10,914 bases of DNA from Bondarzewia mesenterica (Eukaryota; Basidiomycota; Agaricomycetes; Russulales; Bondarzewiaceae), in NCBI GenBank assembly GCA_004802705.1, contig SGPL01000820.1, positions 1 through 10,914 of the forward strand, read 5' to 3'. The position numbers and the translations under genes are program-made. A model generated the notes under the pieces. That model was given only the letters and a program-made list of their open reading frames with translations, did no database searches and was not told where the DNA came from. Shown here piece after piece: positions 7,517 to 10,914 of this stretch (the first letter of the stretch is position 1; the number at the start of each line of letters is the position of its first letter).

Positions 7517-8365
7517 ACTCACTAGATGACAACTGTTAAATGATTTCATATAGGCTTAATGTGACCTGTGATACCCCCCAAGATTTTGTTCTGCTAGCAT
7601 CCTTATGATGTGTGATAAATGAATTAGTCAAAATGAGACAGTATGACAACTATGAAGATATATATATTATAGCAATGATTTGCTCTAAGTTCCATCAATG
7701 TATATCATTGATATTAGTGACAATGTGACACTCTTCCTGCTCTGAATTTGAATGTAAATGAAAGCTCTTGCATAACTCAGTCACTATTGTCATGTATACT
7801 GCACACATACCACACCATGTCTTGTCGAGTGCTTTACAGACATGCTTTTCCCACTCTCTGCAATGTCTGTCTTATTCAGCCTAGATTGAAGGCTTAACAG
7901 GCCCAGAGAACTCAGTACTGAGATGTTCTCCTCATCTTTAAGAACTGGGAAAGGAGACATGTGGAATACAAATAAAGGAATCAGGATGGAGGTTAAATTA
8001 TTACACATGACTTGAGTACTCACACAACTTTTTGGTCTTGCTCTCCACAGTGCTCGCACCATCCACCACATATAATGTATGCCCACCATGCCATGCATTA
8101 TGCCTACCATCAGCCATCCTCGATATCATGAACACCAAGCTTTGAGTACAAACTGGCATAATCACATAAAAGTTCATGTGTCTCATAATCATTCACATGT
8201 CTGATCTCTGTCTCCTCAGTCTTGCACTTTTTCAGTCCTGCACATCTTTAGGTCAAGAATGAACTGCATTATCTAGAGGATGAGGGTGGTGAGCATGAAT
8301 GAGTAGGTAATTCCACTCACTGAGTCAGTCATTTTATGTTTAACCTAGATGTAGTGATGCTCTAG

Positions 8366-8865
8366 TTAATTACCTCCAGTGATGGTTACTTCATCCAACA
8401 GAGCTATAGAACTCTGTGCAAAGGAGCCTACAATGACCTATATATTCATGAGCCTAAATATGAATATGAGTCTGGTAAAAATAATGAGGCATAGCATACA
8501 GCAAAATACTCACACTGTGATGACACCACTGATGATGTGTACAGTGAATATATCAAGTGTATTAACATAGGAGACAGGACTTGAATAATGGTAATGAGAC
8601 TGGTGACTGCATGTGAGCAGAAGCCAATGACAGACCACTTGCATTCTAGGTGATAAAGTAGAGACATTCATATAATTCTACTGATGGTGATAGCAAGATT
8701 GATAATGATGCATGCTCATACCGCGTGAAGGTTGGTATTGAGCATAGACCCACTGATATACTTGTGATGCCTCTAGGGGGAGAAATAACACCTCAAAAGA
8801 GACCACAGGTGATGTGCAAGAGGGTGAGTCGAGTAAATGTCTGCTGTGAAGACACAAGTGTGTGA
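8366..8865 (+). other. Possible relic of coding sequence (two short protein-like frames), unidentified
   Basis: Two stop-free stretches follow each other in different plus-strand frames. The first (8366-8584, with one internal TAG at 8492-8494) includes GYFIQQSYRTLCKGAYNDLY and CDDTTDDVYSEYIKC. The second (8662-8865) includes DNDACSYRVKVGIEHRPTDI and GGEITPQKRPQVMCKRVSR. Their Asp/Glu/Lys/Tyr content is more protein-like than the surrounding chance frames. I recognise no family, there is no clear start, and stretches this short occur by chance, so this is only a candidate decayed gene or transposon. Confidence 0.2.
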
Positions 8866-10582
8866 GTGGATGGGTATGAGAGATGAATAAGAGCATGTGA
8901 TCAGGTGCAATATTAAAGCAATATTCTGATAAAGGTGCGAAGTCAGTGCAATATTTATGGTCAAAGGTCCAAGATATTATAGAATGGGAGGATAAATAGG
9001 ATATAGAGATAAAACACGGTGATAGAGGTAGGTGAGTGATGTCAATGAGATGAAGTCACTAAGATAATAATAAGTTGTAGCAATATTGAAGGTCACAGTA
9101 AGTCATAGCAAAGTCAAAGTCGCAGGTTGTAGGTTGCAGATCACAGTTTGTACAGGTAAAATGAGGTCTGAAGTCTAGAGACTGATCTGATATTTTGCAG
9201 AAACATATCATAGCTTATATACTAAGTGAGGAGTGGAGAAAAGAGACTGAAAGATATAGCAAACATCATACAATGAAGATAAAAAATAAACAAACAAGGG
9301 TGAAGTCAGAGTAGGAAGAATGGAATGAAAATAGGAACAGAAACATTCAGTGACTGATAATCTAGTATCAGTTCAAAGGGAAGTGAAAGCATGTGAGATC
9401 AAAAGGTAAAAGGTAATCTATTGAACCCGATAGGCACCCTATAAAGTCTCTTAGAAATAACATGCGATAAAACATCAAAATGGAGGAGCATGTACTCTGA
9501 GTGATATCAGATCAGAATGGGATGCAGGTGATGTCACAGATGGTTGGCCAATCATACCAAAAGCCATCGAGCTGAACAGATAAGCTTCAGTGCTGCTCAG
9601 CATCATTAATCACAGAGATCTGACATGTAAAGAAGGTATAGAGCACCGACAAGGAAAGGTCTCATGATCAGGTGTTGAAGCAGCTAAGATGAAGAGAAAT
9701 TGCAAAAGATTGCACAAGATCAGAAAAGATCGCAACACATTATAAATGAATGAAAGCAGTGACATCTCTGGATCAGAAACTAGAAGGCAAAAATGATAGC
9801 CTACAGACATAGGGAGCAGGGGTGCTCATCACCGCCATTGAAAGTAAGCTAGTAAAAGGAGAGAATGACCATGCTGAAAATAACATACCTCATGTTATGT
9901 GGCTTATAAGCCAGTTGATCTGTACCCTATCTATACTGATTGCCCAAGTAGATGATGATTGTGAGTGCAGCAATACCCCATATCATGGACAGTGCATTTT
10001 TGTATCAAAACAAGCCAGAGTGGGAAAAACTGATGCAAGAAATCATGATCCACATGAGCAAGGTTGCAGTGATGACCCAGGTTATATCGCAAAGTTGATG
10101 TAGAGAGAAGTACAAATTGCATAGACCAACTGATGTATCGATAATAAGACGTACTATGGACAGAATTTGACAGTGAGCACAACTAACAAGAGTATGAAAA
10201 GTAAGGATCAATGCACCTAAAAACAATGGATGCTGCTAGTGTTGCATTGGCATGGCATAAGCAAATGAGCCAAATATCGAATATTGAACTTTCTTCCTTT
10301 TGTTTATAAAACTCTAGTTATACTTGAGCAAATGAAAGGCTTAGAAGTCAATATAATGTAGTGATATTGAGATGGATGTATGGTAAGTAGTGTGAATGAG
10401 CAAGTCATAAAGTCAGGAGCAATGCTTAGTATACAGACGAGAAGTTGGGCATTCTCATCAAGATGAGTCACACTTACACGTGCATGTGACACATTCAGTG
10501 AATAATGAGATCTGAGAAGTGGATGTGATATTTCAATTTAATTAGTTATACGAAGGAAATCAGTCATTGTTATGTTATTTAA
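8866..10582. other. Non-coding, CpG-poor, purine-rich DNA with no recognisable gene
   Basis: The plus strand is rich in GA, AG and TG words and poor in CpG. The longest frames (plus 9822-10103; minus 9931-10226 and 9610-9810) overlap one another on opposite strands and show no family motif. The only structured element seen is a degenerate 10-bp tandem array at 9701-9740. Probably decayed repetitive or intergenic DNA. Confidence 0.45.
9701..9740. repeat. Degenerate 10-bp tandem array (four units)
   Basis: Successive decamers read tgcaaaagat, tgcacaagat, cagaaaagat and cgcaacacat. The first three share seven or more positions; the fourth is weaker. Small and imperfect; function unknown. Confidence 0.5.
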
Positions 10583-10813
10583 TCCACTCTGTCCAGCTTC
10601 ACCAACAAACACATGCTGTTCACATTCAAATTCACTGCTATCTTGCCTCTCGAAGTCTTCCAAAATGCAATAGTATAAAGTACCACAACAAATGCACCTG
10701 TAGGTAGGTCAGTGTCACTGATTCTCAGCAAAATCACATATTCTAAGAAAGTGAAAGAAGTTGTACATGATTTAAGGAACCCACTCAAGCAATCAAATAT
10801 GGGCACTAAATGA
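10583..10813. other. Possible coding relic, strand ambiguous, unidentified
   Basis: On the plus strand a 76-codon stretch with one internal TAA (10676-10678) reads TLSSFTNKHMLFTFKFTAIL, later SVSLILSKITYSKKVKEVVH, ending in a TGA at 10811-10813. The minus strand is also open over nearly the same bases (10579-10806). The plus reading has a more ordinary amino-acid mixture, but I recognise no family. Either strand, or neither, may have been coding. Confidence 0.2.
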
Positions 10814-10914
10814 TAAGGTTAATAGAAAGGCATATGCGAGTGAAATATAGCATGAACCTATAGCATGCACAGAAAGGTTGCTTATTATATTTACATTTTG
10901 CTTCAGAGAATCTT

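Larger units (their letters stand above)
6801..8365. other. CpG-poor non-coding region, no recognisable gene
   Basis: Near 6800 the composition turns from strongly AT-rich to moderate GC rich in TG and CA. Open frames in this interval (for example minus 7790-8110 and minus 7025-7271) have no motifs, with Cys/His/Ser/Leu-heavy composition typical of chance frames in such DNA. It contains a small hairpin (7053-7093), a 10-bp direct repeat (ATGAGTTTTG at 7119-7128 and 7131-7140) and an 18-bp palindrome (7499-7516). It is most simply read as old transposon or intergenic DNA decayed by deamination. Confidence 0.5.

Noticed and set aside
7790..8110. 106-codon minus-strand frame as a gene
   Set aside because: The composition is Met/Trp/Ser/Leu-skewed, no motif is recognisable, and it lies in CpG-poor DNA where long chance frames are common.
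9822..10226. Overlapping frames on both strands as small genes
   Set aside because: Three frames overlap on two strands with no start context or motif, so no one of them can be supported.
1..10914. CRISPR array, tRNA, rRNA or bacterial operon signals
   Set aside because: No regularly spaced identical repeats, cloverleaf or rRNA-like blocks, or Shine-Dalgarno-led gene series were seen.

Overview
The window looks like transposon-dense DNA from a filamentous fungus, most likely an agaricomycete basidiomycete. The main evidence is a long, decayed Helitron replication-helicase gene on the minus strand whose order and wording (Cys-rich N-terminus, DUF6570-like block, Helitron Rep domain, Pif1-type helicase) match the large RepHel proteins familiar from mushroom genomes. 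That assignment comes from family knowledge and translation by eye, not a search. I see no intact cellular gene, no rRNA or tRNA, and no bacterial-type operon structure.

Layout. Positions 1-5938 (minus strand) hold the outer Helitron RepHel pseudogene, which runs off the left edge just after the helicase Walker A motif. It is cut by two later insertions. At 2410-2789 sits a 380-bp non-autonomous element with near-perfect terminal inverted repeats and a TA target duplication; removing it restores the host reading frame exactly. At about 3634-5232 sits a compositionally foreign block, much richer in CpG, carrying the C-terminal half of a second Helitron/Pif1 helicase on the opposite (plus) strand, preceded by a diverged tandem duplication. 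From 5939 to about 6800 the DNA is very AT-rich and non-coding, probably the upstream flank of the outer Helitron. From about 6800 to the right end the base composition shifts: less AT-rich, CpG-poor and full of TG/CA, with no recognisable gene. A few short stop-free stretches there (8366-8865 and 10583-10813) may be relics of coding sequence.

The parts record a history rather than a working system: an old Helitron copy was silenced and peppered with transition mutations (Arg, Gln and Trp codons turned into stops), then served as a landing site for a small TA-targeting element and a younger Helitron-derived fragment. The catalytic HUH and two-tyrosine motifs of the outer Rep are still readable, but the Walker A glycine of its helicase is lost, and the nested helicase has lost its motif V and arginine-finger residues. 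Nothing here is predicted to be mobile without help from other copies. I did not find a convincing new biological system; the most informative signals are the mutation pattern and the clean nested-insertion chronology.
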